Shown here piece by piece: positions 6,774 through 7,424 of a stretch of DNA of 7,424 nt. The notes beneath the pieces are model-generated. The model worked only from the letters and a program-made list of their open reading frames with translations, ran no database searches and was not told the origin of the DNA. This stretch comes from an uncultured Clostridia bacterium (lineage in GTDB: Bacteria; Bacillota; Clostridia; Oscillospirales; Oscillospiraceae). Each line of letters begins with the position of its first letter. Within the stretch, counting starts at the first letter, position 1. The position numbers and the translations under genes were made by a program. The DNA is taken from NCBI GenBank assembly GCA_937907975.1, contig CALEQS010000019.1, forward strand, positions 1-7,424, in the 5' to 3' direction.

Positions 6774-7424
6774 TTACAACTTCCCCTTCAGCTCGTACAG
6801 CAGGTTCATGGCCTCGATGGGGGTGAGGGTGTTGAGATCCAGTGCACGGATGCGCTGGGCGCACTCCACGGCGCCCAGATCCAGCAGGGACACCTGCTCC
6901 TCTTCCTCCGGTTCCTCCTTGGGCTGGGGATGCGGGACGGGGACGCCCTCGCCGTTTTCCAGCTCCTCCAGAATGGCCCTCGCCCGGCGGATCACCGGCT
7001 CCGGCACGCCGGCCAGCTTGGCCACCTCGATGCCGTAGGACTGGTCCGCTCCGCCCCGGACGATCTTTCTGAGGAAGATGATGTCGTCCTTTTTCTTCTT
7101 GGCGGCAATGTTGTAGTTCTTCACGCCGGGCAGCTGTCCCTCCAGCACGGTGAGCTCGTGGTAGTGGGTGGCAAACAGGGTCTTGGCCCCCAGCTTTTTC
7201 CCCGCGCAGTATTCCAGCACCGCCCGGGCAATGCTCATGCCGTCATAGGTGGAGGTGCCCCGGCCGATCTCGTCCAGAATGAGCAGGCTCCTGCTGGTGG
7301 CGTGCTTCAGGATCTCCGCCACCTCGTTCATCTCCACCATGAAGGTGGACTGTCCGGCGGACAGGTCGTCGCTGGCGCCGATGCGGGTGAACACTCGGTC
7401 CACCACGCCCAGATGGGCGGACTG
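6774..7424 (-). CDS. mutS: DNA mismatch repair ATPase MutS, C-terminal part (cut by window edge)
   Basis: MutS recognises mismatches and small loops and recruits MutL using ATP. Only the last 216 residues are visible; the frame is open to the window edge at 7424, so the mismatch-binding domain, clamp and Walker A lie outside. The visible part begins QSAHLGVVDRVFTRIGASDD, followed by STFMVEM, the Walker B stretch LLILDEIGRGTSTYDG (about 47-62), FATHYHEL (84-91, with the switch histidine) and SYGIEVAKLAGVP (129-141). A short Pro/Glu-rich acidic linker (about 155-178) leads into the C-terminal helical tail, which ends LTPIEAMNLLYELKGKL. The GTG at 7406 is internal, not a start, because homology continues upstream of it. 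Transcription heads towards mutL, but 345 bp separate the two genes. Confidence 0.96.
   Translation of the reverse strand, partial: QSAHLGVVDRVFTRIGASDDLSAGQSTFMVEMNEVAEILKHATSRSLLILDEIGRGTSTYDGMSIARAVLEYCAGKKLGAKTLFATHYHELTVLEGQLPGVKNYNIAAKKKKDDIIFLRKIVRGGADQSYGIEVAKLAGVPEPVIRRARAILEELENGEGVPVPHPQPKEEPEEEEQVSLLDLGAVECAQRIRALDLNTLTPIEAMNLLYELKGKL

Noticed and set aside
7404..7406. GTG at 7406 as a start codon of a short gene
   Set aside because: The frame stays open to the window edge and the residues upstream (QSAHLG) continue MutS homology, so it is an internal valine.

Overview
This window looks like chromosomal DNA of a GC-rich, gut-type Clostridia member, most likely Oscillospiraceae/Ruminococcaceae. 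That placement is inferred from the gene order mutS-mutL-miaA-hfq followed by ylmE(yggS)-sepF, the endonuclease-type MutL, the presence of SepF, strong AAGGAGG-type ribosome binding sites, and palindromic repeats of a kind I recall from such genomes (not verified by search). The genus cannot be fixed from the sequence alone. Every gene I can support is on the minus strand, so transcription runs from high to low coordinates.

Region by region, in the direction of transcription: 7424-6774 is the 3' end of mutS, cut by the window edge. 6773-6429 is a 345-bp intergenic gap that holds a compact palindromic repeat (about 6559-6692, four hairpins, flanked by TTTAG on both sides) and a candidate extended -10 promoter for mutL. 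6428-4203 is mutL. 4202-4040 is a 163-bp gap with a second, smaller palindromic repeat and an AT-rich stretch just before miaA. Then comes a tight cluster: miaA (4039-3101), hfq (3042-2812), a membrane-anchored HlyD/MFP-like adaptor (2791-1502), yggS/ylmE (about 1505-783) and sepF (744-187). Gaps in this cluster are 58, 20, about -4 and 38 nt, so it reads as one operon. 186-1 is non-coding and contains palindromes related to the repeat upstream of miaA.

Functionally, mutS and mutL encode post-replicative mismatch repair with a nicking-type MutL. miaA and hfq encode tRNA A37 prenylation and the Sm-like RNA chaperone. yggS and sepF belong to the extended division cluster of Gram-positives: PLP homeostasis, and the membrane anchor of FtsZ. 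The adaptor in between is the least understood gene, because no transporter partner is visible.

I see no CRISPR array, tRNA, rRNA, phage gene, transposase or obvious new defence system. The points most worth checking are the palindromic repeat with stem-preserving (compensatory) differences between its two halves, the orphan adaptor inside the RNA/division operon, and a variant MutL endonuclease motif.
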